Shown piece by piece: positions 1 to 10,779 of a DNA stretch of 64,000 nucleotides (its first letter is position 1; each line of letters begins with the position of its first letter). Under the pieces are notes generated by a model. That model had not been told where the DNA came from. It ran no database searches and worked only from the letters and a program-made list of their open reading frames with translations. A program made the position numbers and the translations under genes. Source of the DNA: Piscicola geometra (Eukaryota > Annelida > Clitellata > Hirudinida > Piscicolidae); contig OX030962.1 in the NCBI GenBank assembly GCA_943735955.1, positions 840,193-904,192 on the forward strand. Reading direction: 5' to 3'.

Positions 1-481
1 TATGAAGATACCTCAATGACTACAGTCAATTATTGAACGTTATAGAACAGAATCTGAGGTAGGCTTTGAGAGTTGTTTTCTTTTTCGGTGGCAACAACAC
101 GAAGGAGCATATCCGGCTCTTGCGAAACTGGCAAGAAAGTACTTGTCATCTCCTGAAAGTACAGTTCCATGTGAACGTCTATTCAGCTCGTCAGGACACA
201 TAGTTAGAAAGGAAAGAGCCTAATTAGATCCAACTAATGTTGAAAAACTTGTTTACTTGAGTAACTTGCTTTTTAACGTTTATGGATTCATTTTCTTTCC
301 TTTCAAACGTGAATTTTTTTTATAAATAAATTTTTATGAATTTTCTATAACATTTGCAAGAATTTGAGTTTTTTATACTAATGTCAAATATGCTGAAAAC
401 ACTGCGTTAAACGCACGACTAAAATTTTTAATCGAACAATTAATGGCGATGAGAATAATTTTGTTCGTGGAACAGGACCTA
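1..481 (+). mobile_element. hAT element (family A), 3' part, cut by the window edge
   Basis: The + strand near 115-290 reads as the C-terminal hAT dimerisation segment, with the hallmark run STVPCERLFSSSGHIVRKER followed by an in-frame stop and then LDPTNVEKLVYLSNL. The stop shows it is decayed. The right end, GTGGAACAGGACCTA at 467-481, matches the right ends of the copies at 4,456-5,098 and 17,775-20,285. The left end lies outside the window. ZBED-type hAT transposases carry this domain; the copy here is inferred to be dead. Confidence 0.8.
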
Positions 482-484
482 TTA

Positions 485-838
485 GGGGGGGTTGCACAAG
501 ATGGAACGATTTTTACAAGTAGCCTCTAGCACATAGCTAATCCCTACATTATTAATTATACTACTTGCACATAATGAAACTGTAGTGCATCATCTAATTA
601 AGATGTGAGGAAAAAACAATAAAACGTGATCTCCCAACTTTTAAACTATTCTTCTAGAAATCAGTTTTTCATTTATTAGGATTGAATGAGGCAACTTTCT
701 GAAACGAAACCAAGATAAAAATGTACTTAGAAGATGGATGCATAAATAGAAATGTAAAAAAATTTATTTTATACATCGCATAGCTGTAAGTAAGCTCGAT
801 CCATCTTAGAAAACAGTTCATCTTGAGCAACCTCCCCC
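485..838. mobile_element. 354-bp MITE with TA target site
   Basis: Its ends are imperfect terminal inverted repeats of about 29 bp. The left end begins GGGGGGGTTGCACAAGATGG, and the reverse complement of the right end begins GGGGGAGGTTGCTCAAGATG. TA lies immediately outside on both sides (483-484 and 839-840), as expected for Tc1/mariner-like insertion. It abuts the end of the hAT remnant at 481. There is no coding capacity. An inverted, partly truncated copy lies at 2,992-3,299 and a third end at 2,397. Confidence 0.7.
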
Positions 839-1084
839 TATAGTTAAGTAACAAATGTCAATAAAACTTCCAACTGTTAATATTAATGGAAATTTTCAAT
901 TATTAAATATTTATTTTAAATCATAAAAATTTTATTTTTATGCAAACAATAATGAGAAAATAGTTTTTTAAAAAAACTCAAAAATTTATGTGGGTAGTTC
1001 TCTAACCAGAGTCTTAAAGATATAGACTAATGATTAGTTTTGGAAAAAACATTTTTCTTTCTTTTTACTTATCCTTCATTCATT

Positions 1085-1640
1085 GAAAAGTGCGAGTGCC
1101 TGGTAATGTGCCTTAGAGATCTCAAGCTTGCTCTCCCGCAAACTCATGTGCCCCTTGTTCACGGTAATAGAAAATGGTGTTAAAATCATTTCAATTGCAT
1201 CATCTCTCTTGCATCATCTGCTTGAAACAACAGCGTTATTACCGCGAAAGTAGTTGAGCATTCTGTCAAAGGGCACCAAAGCTTGCAGGCAGTGCGCATG
1301 TTTACAACTTCGCTTGTCTCTGATTCCCTCCGAGGCAGATAAGACGCCACTCAACTGTCGATAAGTGCTGTCTCGAAAATAAAACTGCCGCTTTGGCACG
1401 ATGTTGTCCACGCAAACGCCTTCTTCTTCTCTTTTTTCAGTGAAGCTTCGAAAGTTTCAAATCTGGGTTTTCAAAGATCAAACCAACAGAAGAGTTAAAT
1501 TATTTACCCTGGTTCTAATGTCGCTAAGACAATGTAAGCTCCTTTAATTTTAATTTCCTGCCAGTAAACTTGTTTTCATTAACTCATCACCTTTGCAAAC
1601 GTCCACTAACCTAGCCAGCATTTCCTCTCTTCATTTGTAA
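1085..1640. repeat. Upstream segment shared by both SLC6 genes (copy 1)
   Basis: This stretch aligns, with gaps, to about 11,790-12,140 in front of the second SLC6 gene. Shared islands include GATAAGACGCCACTC (1,339 region), TCGAAAGTTTCAAATCTGG (1,448 region) and CATCACCTTTGCAAAC (1,585 region). It shows that the tandem duplication carried at least 2.5 kb of 5' flank. No open reading frame with coding character is seen, so it is either neutral flank or a regulatory region. Confidence 0.65.
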
Positions 1641-1840
1641 GGAGGTCGTCTTGCCACCTTTTGCAAATCGAAGCTCTGAACTCTCACTTGACTTGCTTTG
1701 AGACTTATCTTGAGTTCTCAAGGCCCTAATCAGAAGCCTGCGTCAATGGTACTTTCGCCATTAATCGGCATCCCATTTATCGCCTCCTGCGAGAGCAAAG
1801 ACTAGGAAACAATAACAGGGATGAGTCTCATAATAGGAAT

Positions 1841-2194
1841 ATTTAAAATTCACATAAATAATGTTCGTGCAACTATAAAAAAAGTTTAAATTAATAAAAA
1901 AAAGAATAATAATTAGAATAAATCATATTAAATAAAAATTTTTGAATAGGAATAAAAGGTAATAATAACAAAAATAATATTATTAATCATTATAATAATT
2001 ACAATAACAAGAATAGTAATAATACTTAGGATAAAATAAAAAAATAATTTAACAAAAAATAAAAAACAACAAAAAACAATTACAAAAAAAATAATAATAT
2101 TAATTAATTCGAAAATGTAAAAAATTTAAATAAAATGAAAAACAATAATAATAATAAATTTATTATTAATAATAATAATCTTCATCATGATTAT
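1841..2194. other. AT-rich stretch with AAT/ATT runs, no gene seen
   Basis: The stretch is almost pure A and T with many AATAAT and ATTATT runs. A similar AT-rich run occupies about 12,260-12,470 in front of gene 2. Nothing coding or structural was recognised. Confidence 0.6.
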
Positions 2195-2202
2195 TAACGA
2201 TC

Positions 2203-2382
2203 GCAGTGGCAACTCACACAAGAAGAACGCTGAGGCTTCTTGACCTGCATTGAGCGGCCTTGCAAATAAGGGGGGCTGCTTGAGCGTGTGTCAGCGCGAA
2301 GTGGCCCAGGAGAGGCAGTCGACTTCTCTGAATGGAGCTGGTCGCCGTGCAGTCGTTGCATCGAACCTCCAGTCATAAGTAG
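2203..2382. promoter_or_regulatory. 180-bp block conserved between the two SLC6 upstream regions (copy 1)
   Basis: The block matches 12,475-12,654 with only about five substitutions, while DNA on both sides hardly aligns. It lies 1.4 kb upstream of the start codon. On the - strand it is open in one frame in both copies (for example GGSMQRLHGDQLHSEKS), but no flanking splice signals or recognised family support translation. It could be an enhancer, an untranslated first exon, or a short exon of an opposite-strand transcript. Confidence 0.55.
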
Positions 2383-2396
2383 AAGCAAATATAGTA

Positions 2397-2620
2397 GGGG
2401 GAGGTTGCACAAGACGGAACGATTTTTAAACGTAGCCTCATAGCTCAATTGCATAAGAAATAATTTTAATTTTAATATATCCAGCCATTATATTGATACT
2501 TTGTCTATTTATGTAAACTCAAACATAAGAATACATAAATAAAAAAAAACATGTTTTTTTACTTCAAAAATGAACACTAAAAAATTCCATCTTGAGCAAC
2601 TGGGTTCCCAAGATGGAATG
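2397..2620. mobile_element. MITE-like fragment of the same TA-flanked family
   Basis: After TA at 2,395-2,396 the sequence begins GGGGGAGGTTGCACAAGACGG, matching the ends of the MITE at 485-838. An inward-facing CATCTTGAGCAAC lies near 2,588 and probably marks the degraded other end. The second SLC6 gene has no such insertion at the equivalent site after its 180-bp block. Confidence 0.5.
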
Positions 2621-2991
2621 CTTAGTTTCCTAAGATGAAACTAGATTGTATTTAAAATGCCATTTAAACGGCGTGTTTATCGTCAAACTTGTTTAGTTAT
2701 CTAAAGAAATACACCAGTTTGTATTTTAATGGAAATTGTCATTTATCAAATTTACTTAACTAAATTAAATTTACCTTTTCGGTTACTTTTGAAAATTCAA
2801 CTTTTGTTTCGCTCTAGGCTTTCTAGTTTTTATTTCGGCTATGAGGTGTTATAAAGCCGATGTAAAAGCTAATAAATACTAACGGTTTTTAACAATTATA
2901 AAGTAAATAATTGTTTTATATTAATTTTCAATAGTTTATATAAAATATATATGTTTTATTTATACTCTCAACAGTTTATAAAAAGTATATA

Positions 2992-3299
2992 GGGGGAAGT
3001 TTGCTCAAGATGAACCGGTTTCTAAGATGGAACAGCTTACTTACAGCTAAGCGATGTATACAATAATTTTTTAAACATTTTCTATTTATGCATCCATCTT
3101 CTAAGTACATTTTTATCTTGGTTTCGTTTCTGAAAGTTGCTTCATTCAATCCTAATAAATGAAAAACTGATTTCTAGAAGAATAGTTAAAAAGCTGGAAG
3201 ATCACGTTTTTTTGTTTTTTTCTCACCTCCGATAGAGTATAATTTTTATTTTATTATTATTATTATTTATTAGATGATGCACTACAGTTTCATTATTGT
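2992..3299. mobile_element. Inverted, truncated copy of the 354-bp MITE
   Basis: The sequence is the reverse complement of about 570-838, including the terminal GGGGGAAGTTTGCTCAAGATG. It continues to ATGATGCACTACAGTTTCAT near 3,275, which matches the left copy at 570-600. The far end equivalent to 485-569 is missing. With the left copy it forms a roughly 270-310 bp inverted repeat with a 2.1-kb spacer. Confidence 0.65.
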
Positions 3300-3596
3300 A
3301 ATTTTTGTACTTAAGTTGTTTGAGAGATTAAAAAGTTATCAAAGGGCAGCCAATGGTCTCAATAGACCTATTCTAAGAAAAAAATGATTACAGCGATAAT
3401 CTCTCAATTTGTGCCCAGAATATTGAAATCTCATAAACAAACGAAGAGTGCAAACTGCATCAGCCAGGTTAGAACGCGTTTCTCAAGTGGACCCGAGGGG
3501 ACAAAGAGTGATGTAGTAGTTCTTGTGTTTTCGTATACGAAAGTTCATGAGTCCGTCCGTGCTTCATATCACTGTGTTTTCAGATAAGAATTTGTC

Positions 3597-3604
3597 TATA
3601 TAAG
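3597..3604 (+). promoter_or_regulatory. TATA box of SLC6 gene 1
   Basis: TATATAAG lies 184 bp upstream of the start codon inside a roughly 400-bp segment well conserved with the second gene, where the same position reads TATATGAG. Transcription would be expected to start about 30 bp downstream. Confidence 0.5.
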
Positions 3605-3612
3605 CTGCGTCG

Positions 3613-3655
3613 AAACCGCCAAAAGTCCTTGCAGAATTTGGTCACTTGGCGGTTT
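3613..3655 (+). promoter_or_regulatory. Perfect inverted repeat next to the TATA box
   Basis: AAACCGCCAA (3,613-3,622) and TTGGCGGTTT (3,646-3,655) are exact reverse complements with a 23-nt spacer. Both arms are identical in the second gene (13,825-13,867). The predicted start of transcription falls between the arms. It may be a binding site for a dimeric factor or a hairpin in the 5' leader. Confidence 0.5.
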
Positions 3656-3787
3656 TTTGTGATTCTGAGCAATTGAAGCAGTATTTTAAATCGACGCCAA
3701 TGAAGATATAACTTGAAATCGAAAACTAAGTCAACCTGAACGCTTGAACCACATTTTGAAATTTGATTGCTCAGAAGATCGAGAAGT

Positions 3788-6700
3788 ATGTCAGGAGGAA
3801 TTGACAAACCAGCACGAAGTCAGCCGTCTTCTGGTCAGTTCGGCAGCGAGAGCAGCAGCATGAGGAGCCAGGGCAGCATCGCCAAGGTGAAGATTGAGAA
3901 CGAGGCACTGGGCATCGAGAGGGCCGCTTGGGGAGGCAAGTTGGAGTTCATCCTGACGATCATCGGCTCAGGAATCGGCCTCGGAAACGTTTGGAGGTTC
4001 CCTTATCTGCTCTTCAAGAGCGGTGGAGGTGATTTAACTTTATGAAAATATAACTAACGATAATTATCGGAAACTAAAAATAATTATTAGCGTGAAAAGG
4101 TTTTATAAAATTGCTAACGGAAACGAGTATCCTCCATTCAGCCTAACCGGCTCCGAACAAAACTCCTCAGACCGCCTGAAAGCCACTTCACTTTTTGGCT
4201 TTTTTCAGTGCTTTTTATTGAATTAAATTTTTAATTTTGGTTTTTTGTTACCAAAATAGTTATTCGCTGAAACGAAAAAAAACAAACAAAACCAATTAAA
4301 AAAACTGCAACTTCAACCTAGAGTAAGTCATAACCAACTTCCAATTTGCATAATCTCTGTAAGCCTGTATCAACTCAATAAATGGCAAAGTAGTTGAAAC
4401 ATATACTATGTAGTAAATTACTCATCTACCTTGTCTATGAAACTTTAGATTAAATTAGAGCTGTGCTTTAATCTAAGATAACTTTCGATTAACGCCGTCA
4501 AATTTTTAAAACGCCGTTAAACATTTTAACGCGTTTAAAATGCTTTAATACAAACACTCTATCAATTCACTGTCAAAAAACGAATGGGAAAATGAATTTC
4601 ATCAAAAACCTTGAAGATTTGCATAAGAACTTACTACGAAAAATACGTTCAATAGTTTTATCTGCAATTTGTCACCTTACACAAGATTTATGCAGTTCAG
4701 AAGATGATCCAGGTTATGTCATTCGTTTTAAAGAAAAATGTCTTTCCAAAGTGGAGCAGAAAAAAGTTACTCAAAATATCCAATGTTAAAAATTGCCACA
4801 TCAGTAGACTTCCGATTTAAAAGCTTAAAATGTTGTCAGAATATGAAAGAGAAGCAATGTGGAAAGAGTTGGAGAAACTTATTATTTAAAAAACCTTCAT
4901 AGTTATGGAGCTTGTATCAAACAAGCGACTGCGAACATATTTAGCTTCAGATTCTGAAGATGAAGATAGGGTATGACAAAGTCAATAATTCAATAATAAT
5001 TCAACGTTATAGAACAAAATCTGAAGTAGGCTTTGAGAGTTGTCCTCTTGTTTGTTGGTATCAACGCGAAAGAGCAATGTAATCGTGGAACAGTTCTAGA
5101 TTAAATCCCTTACTTCTGCGCTTCATCATTTCATCATTTTCTTATCACATCACTACCCTCACTTCACCACTAAAATTCATCAACACATCATAACCATCAC
5201 ATCATCATCAAACCATCATCATCACATCACCACATCACCCTCACCACATCACCCTCACCACACCACCCTCACCACACCACCCTCACCACACCATTCCTTC
5301 TCCACACCATCACCTCTTCCAGGAGCCTTTCTGATCCCCTTCCTCATCATGCTCTTCTTTCTTGGAATTCCAACTTTCATGATGGAGATTTCTCTCGGCC
5401 AGTTCTGCAGCTTGAGTCCTCTCAACATGTTCAAGATGAGTCCCATCCTCAAAGGTTTGTCGCAAAGATGCGATCGAAAAGTTTTTGTTTCGCTAATACC
5501 TTTCCAATGCGCGCCAAATGTGTTTTAATCTATAAAAGTTCGTTTCATAACTACGCACTGTGACCACATAACGACGGGCAGCTGGAATGACTCTCTTTTC
5601 GACCATTGATTAACGGCCTTAAGTTTGAGTGTAACAAATGTCCTAGTAACCCATGGATGCAAGTTGAAATATTTCAGCCTGAAAGGTCTAGAAGCCCATT
5701 CGGGTTATGCACCCATATAACAATGTGCTTTATTTATATCATTAATACGAAACCAAAACAATTCCCTCTCCACTCGAGCACAGGCGTTGGTTACTCGATG
5801 ATCTTCACGAACCTCCTTGTTGGCCTCACCTACTGCGTCATCATCAGCTGGTGCCTCTACTACTTCTTCGTCTCTTTCACCAGCCAGCTGCCTTGGCAGG
5901 ACTGCAGCAACGATTGGAACTCCAAGTTTTGCACCACCACCGAAGAGTTCATCAACATCACGAGTAGGCACCAGAGTATGGAATGTAACCCATGTATAAA
6001 CCGCACATAGCTTCCAAATTGAACTAAAACCTTAATTAAATTTCTGACTTCAGAACTCAACGAGTCTTTTGTGATCAAGGACGGTCAGAACATCTCCAGA
6101 AGTCTGCTCAAGACGTCCAGTGAAGAGTATTTCTAGTGAGCATTTCAACTATATTTATAAATACGTTTAGAAAACTTACTAAAAATATCGTGAGACTAAG
6201 AAATTCATAGCAAAAGAATTTTAAGATCTCGGAGGTCATCTGAATGCACCACTTGCACCACCACAGTCGCAAGGTCTTGCAGATGTCTGAGGGCATCGAC
6301 TCAGAAGGAAGCACCGTTGTGTGGGAGTTGGCGCTGTGTCTGCTTCTTGTCTGGTTGATCGTCTTTTTCGTCCTTCTCAAAGGGGTCGCTTCGCTCGGAA
6401 AGGTTCAGAACTGGACACCGTGAAGCTCTTTTTTTCTCATTCAAAAATATTTTATTATATTAATTTAACCCAATACTATCCGCCTACCAGGTCGTATACT
6501 TCACGTCGACCTTCCCTTACCTTCTTCTGACGATTCTGCTGGTGAAGGGGGCGATGCTGGAAGGGTCTTCCCTCGGAATCTCTTTCTACATGCAACCAGA
6601 TTGGAGCAAGTTGGCTGATCCAAAGGTTTTTAAATATTAATTTATCAAAATTATTATTCATTAAGATCAAATTGACTTGAAAAGAGTTTAGAGTAGATGG

Positions 6701-9700
6701 TTCTTTTTTACATTGAGTTAATGTGAATTTTCAAAAAACTATAGATTATCTTTATTGATTATTTTCAATAAAACTTTTATTTTTAAGTCTTTCACAACAA
6801 TTTTTTTGACTTTTAAAGTTGTCATTCTGCTTTTCAGGTGTGGTCAGACGCGGCGACTCAAATCTTTTACTCGATGTCCTCGTGCACTGGAGCTCTGATC
6901 GCCATGAGCAGCTACAACCAGTTCAACAACAACCTCCCCAGGTTCGCTTCCGCAACCATCAACTTGATCATTTGAGTATCCATACAAATTTATGATTTAT
7001 GAACTGGCGCTCATTTAAATTATTATTCCGGACATTTAAAAATGCGTTCGAAGCGACAGATTCCATCAATACTATTTCAAATCCGATTCTCACCGCCTGA
7101 ACTTCCTATTTTAAAAACATCGCATTCGCCCAGGGACGCCATCATTGCTCCCTCGGTGGACGTGCTGACCAGCATCTACGCAGGCTTCGTCATTTTCAGC
7201 GTTCTTGGCTACATGGCCAACATGAAGGGGGTCGAGGTGAAAGATGTGGCTGCTGATGGTGGGTGGTGTGGTGGGTGGTGGTAGGGTGGTGTGGTGGTAG
7301 GGTGGTGTAGTGGGTGGTGTGGTGTAGTGGATGAGGAGATGTATGGTGTGGATGGTGTGGCAGTAGATGTAGTAGGTGCTGGGCTGGTGGATGCGGGTAA
7401 AATGATGTGGTGAACGCTGGGGTACAAGTGGGTTGGATAATGGGAAGGATGTCAGAGTGGTTGTTGGGGTGAATTTTGAAAAAGATTGTATGTTGGATAC
7501 GATATTGGATGAAAATGTTTGATTCTATGAAAACACACACATATATATACACAGAGACATTTTTAATAACATATGAAGACCTACCACCACCTATACTCAT
7601 AAGCCCATCCTCCTTTCCAAACAACCTCAAACATCTTTTCCTCCAGGCCCTGGGCTGGTGTTCGTCGTGTACCCAGAGGCACTGAGTCTCATGCCAGTAG
7701 CTCCCCTCTGGAGCATCCTATTCTTCCTCGTGATGCTCACTCTCGGATTCAGCTCTTTGGTCTTTTTATTTTCACTTTCTATTTATATTTCGTCATATTT
7801 TTCTGAATTAATATTCAACCATCTATCGACCCATTCATAACTTTATTTTCCAGTTCACAATAACGGAAACCTTTTTCACCGCCTTCACGGACGAATTTCC
7901 AACCTTACTGAGGGCCTCCCGCATGAGAACCTATTTGTTCCGAGCCGTCGGCATGTCTTGCTTCTACCTTCTCTCCTTGCCAATGGTCACCAATGTAAGA
8001 ATCATTATTTGATCGTTTGAACATTTTATTTTTAAAAAATTAACTATTTGTCAAATTTTTTTTACAATTTGATTACCGCATGTATAAAGGGTTACATTTT
8101 TTTCAATGTAAAATCGAATAAAAAGTATTAAGTAACGAAAAATAGCGATTAAAATTTCTAGCATTTTAATATTATAATTATAGTATTCGAAAGCTTTTAA
8201 GAGAAAAAATGGAAAGGAATTATTGCGCCTTATACATCGTGTTTTTCGTAATAGTTTGGTAAATAATATAATGCCTTAATGAGAAGATTAAACTTAGACT
8301 GAGTCGACTCCTCCTTCAGAACGGCTTCTACTTGTTCTCACTGCTCGACGTCTACACTGGAGGCTTTCCTCTCTTGGTTATTGCCCTCTTCGAGTTCTCG
8401 CTCATCTCCTTCGTCTATGGTCAGTGTTTCTGTGGTGGTTACTTCTCGAATGCTGAGACGACCAATCTGTGCTTTTATGAATATATAAGTTGTTGAAACA
8501 GGTTTTATTATTGTATATAAAAGAAAACTATTTTTTAAGAGAAGGGCTTATTTTTTGCCAAAAAGTTTTAAAAAAGAGTTTCATTGAATATAAGAAATTC
8601 CTAAGGCTTATTTCTTCTATTTTAGCCGCTGCCTACACATAAAAAAAACCTAAAGTGAAAAACACGCACACGAACAGGCTGCAAACGATTCACTCAAGAC
8701 GTGGCGATGATGGTGGGAGACCACAAAATCCTACTGCTGATGTTCCGAATATGCTGGGGCATCATCTCACCCATCGTCATCGTAGTCAGTTACAATTGGA
8801 TATTTCAATAACATAATTTATTTATTTTTCAAAATGTGTTAAAAATTAATAATTAAAAATAAAGAAATAAATTGAAAACTAAATCTCATTATACAAATTA
8901 AATATTCCGGACACTCTCCAACCAGTTGTCGTCGATAGCGACAGGCTTCGCTTATGCTCCTCCAACTCTCTTCAATAAAACATATGTGTACCCGGGGTGG
9001 TCGGAAGCTGTGGGGTGGCTCGTGGTGGCGTTCACTCTGTGCTTCATACCGGGATACGCTCTCTTCTACATGGGCAAGGACTTGTACAAGGTTTGTACGC
9101 TTTAAAAGGGTTTTTTATAAGCATTTTAGATTCCTTGAATTAGAGACCGACCCAAATTCGGTTCGGTTTCGGCGCCGAAATTGCCAATTTTATTAGTTTT
9201 GGCAATTTTTCGGTTTCGGCCGAATCTAATTTCACAATTTCGGCAATTTTTCGGTTTCGGCCGAAAATAGTTTTGTAATTTCGGTTTCGGCCAAAATGGA
9301 TCTCATATTTACCGAAAAACCAACTTATTTATTTATTTATGTAGTTTATCTGATATATCTGTATCCTCAATCGAACTATTAAGTTCGGATTCGATTCTCT
9401 ATTAGATATCTATTAGTTATAGTGGTTGATTGATTTATGGGTGTCCTCAGACTAATTGTTCGAATAGAATATACAAGCATCTGGAACAACAATCATGTAT
9501 TTGAAATTTAAGTAAATTGGGATACGTTCAATGATTATATTTACAAAACTTTTTTTAAGCAAATTCTATTTTTTAAAACATTTGTTTAAAAAATGTTCAT
9601 GTCAAAAGTAAGTGTCTGTATACCCTTAATCAAACTCGAATTATTAAGTTTGGGTTCGATTCTCATCTCTATTCGATATCTATTAGATATCGTGGTTAAT

Positions 9701-10594
9701 TGATTTATGGGTGACATAAGACTAATTGTTCGAATAACATATACAAGCATGTGGAATTCTAGATACCCATCGTTTGAAAAACACTATATATAAGTCAAAA
9801 GAACGAGACGAGTTGGCTTCGATTAATTAATTCAAAAATAAATTGTGAGAATGTCGTTGAATCTTATTTGGAAGTTTTTTACAAAATGTCAGTCTGACCA
9901 AAGCAAAGCCTGTCAACAGCAGAAAAATGTTTTTGTTGAAATTTTTTTATTTTTTGGCCTTAAATATACGCTTGTTTGGCTTTACTTATTAAACTGGCAT
10001 TGTCATCGTTAAATACTATTTTTTCATTTTTAATAAAAGTTGGAAAAAATTTCGGTTTCAGCTTCGGTTTCGGTCGAAAATCTGATTACAATTTCGGTTT
10101 AATTTCGGTTTCGGCCGAAAATTGATATTCAATTTCGGTCTAATTTCGGTCTCGGGCGAAATAAAAAAATCTGTTTCGGTCGGTCTCTACCTTGAATATA
10201 AAAAGATTGAGAACGTTCTGTTCCGCATTTGAAGACAAGAGTTTGAACCTCAGACATAATTTATTTGAGAGAATGTATACAACTGAGCAAAAACTAACTT
10301 TAAAAAAATTTTGAAACGCAGTTATTGACGGAAGGACTGAGGCCCACTGAAGACTGGGGTCCCTTTCTGGACAAGAACCGAACCGGTCGCTACAAGCCTC
10401 TGAAGACTGCAGACTTCGAAACGCAAGAAGTCTTTTCGAGAGACTTCGAGACGGACTTCAAGAAGCAGGATGTTGTATCGACGCATCTCGCGCCAAGTGC
10501 TCCTCAGTTGGATGATGCGAAGCCCGTCAATGGGGGCGTTGGGATGGACAATAAAGGCTTCAATCATTCGACAGATAGAGTGGATTACTTTTGA
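3788..10594 (+). CDS. SLC6-family sodium/chloride-dependent neurotransmitter or amino-acid transporter, gene 1
   Basis: Fourteen coding exons: 3788-4028, 5323-5454, 5784-5963, 6054-6135, 6267-6402, 6491-6625, 6838-6941, 7134-7258, 7647-7759, 7854-7994, 8320-8419, 8678-8784, 8926-9090, 10322-10594. They total 2,034 nt, 677 residues plus stop. All introns are GT-AG and phases agree throughout. The product should be a 12-helix plasma-membrane symporter using Na+ and Cl- gradients. Helix 1 carries [15 protein letters not shown] (residues 60-74), followed by SGGGAFLIPF and the LGQF motif. The large second outer loop has the paired cysteines of [10 protein letters not shown] and sequons NIT, NES and NIS. 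Helix 6 has SSYNQFNNN and [10 protein letters not shown]; helix 8 has LGFSS. Gly64 replaces the aspartate typical of monoamine carriers, so glycine, GABA, proline or another amino acid is a likelier substrate. The ATG at 3,788 is the first in frame. It forms a tandem pair with 13,999-22,604. Confidence 0.93.
4456..5098 (+). mobile_element. hAT family A, internally deleted copy in intron 1 of SLC6 gene 1
   Basis: The 643-bp insertion is flanked by a perfect 8-bp target duplication, GATTAAAT (4,448-4,455 and 5,099-5,106), the hAT signature. The left end is TAGAGCTGTG and the right end is GGAACAGTTCTA, giving imperfect short inverted ends. The inside still encodes a piece of ZBED-type hAT transposase (near 4,592-4,789, with [15 protein letters not shown]). 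The target-duplication match suggests a fairly recent insertion, after the SLC6 duplication. Confidence 0.88.
5160..5322 (+). repeat. C-rich CCACC/CCCTCA minisatellite before exon 2 of SLC6 gene 1
   Basis: The run is made of CATCA and ACCACACCACCCTC units and ends in the exon 2 acceptor (AG at 5,321-5,322), so it serves as the polypyrimidine tract. The same kind of array precedes exon 2 of gene 2. It contains almost no G on the sense strand. Confidence 0.85.
7259..7400 (+). repeat. G-rich GTGGTG minisatellite at the start of intron 8, SLC6 gene 1
   Basis: The intron 8 donor GTGGGT runs directly into GTGGTGTGGTGGGTGGTGG-type units. A homologous array starts at the same donor in gene 2 (20,570). 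The sense strand has almost no C here. Confidence 0.85.
9141..10189. mobile_element. Non-autonomous hAT (family B) in intron 13 of SLC6 gene 1
   Basis: The 1,049-bp insertion has perfect 12-bp terminal inverted repeats, TAGAGACCGACC at 9,141-9,152 and its reverse complement at 10,178-10,189. It is flanked by a perfect 8-bp duplication CCTTGAAT (9,133-9,140 and 10,190-10,197). The uninterrupted site, CCTTAAAT, is present in intron 13 of gene 2 near 22,199. Subterminal regions are full of TTTCGGTTTCGGCCGAAA-like palindromic units. No transposase is encoded. Confidence 0.93.
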
Positions 10595-10659
10595 AATTTA
10601 AATTCGTTATGTTTTTATTTTGAATGCATATCGAGACTTTGGCTCTTTTATATTAAACG

Positions 10660-10665
10660 AATAAA
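10660..10665 (+). terminator. Poly(A) signal of SLC6 gene 1
   Basis: AATAAA lies 66 bp after the stop codon, and another AATAAA follows near 10,681. Gene 2 has no AATAAA at the same distance. Confidence 0.55.
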
Positions 10666-10779
10666 TTATTTTATATTACAAATAAAAAACAACGTTAAAA
10701 CTGCTGCCTTGCAGACTAGCTTTTGGGTAATCAAAAGCTAGTGATGGTGTCATGAAAAAAAACCCCCTGAGCTGAGGGC

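Noticed and set aside
3767..3787. Extending SLC6 gene 1 upstream to a TTG start (LLRRSRS)
   Set aside because: Non-ATG initiation is not needed; both genes have an ATG at the same aligned codon, 3,788 and 13,999.
5705..6078. Alternative-frame and antisense ORFs over SLC6 exons 3 and 4
   Set aside because: The SLC6 frame is fixed by conserved motifs and by the sister gene; others are shadows.
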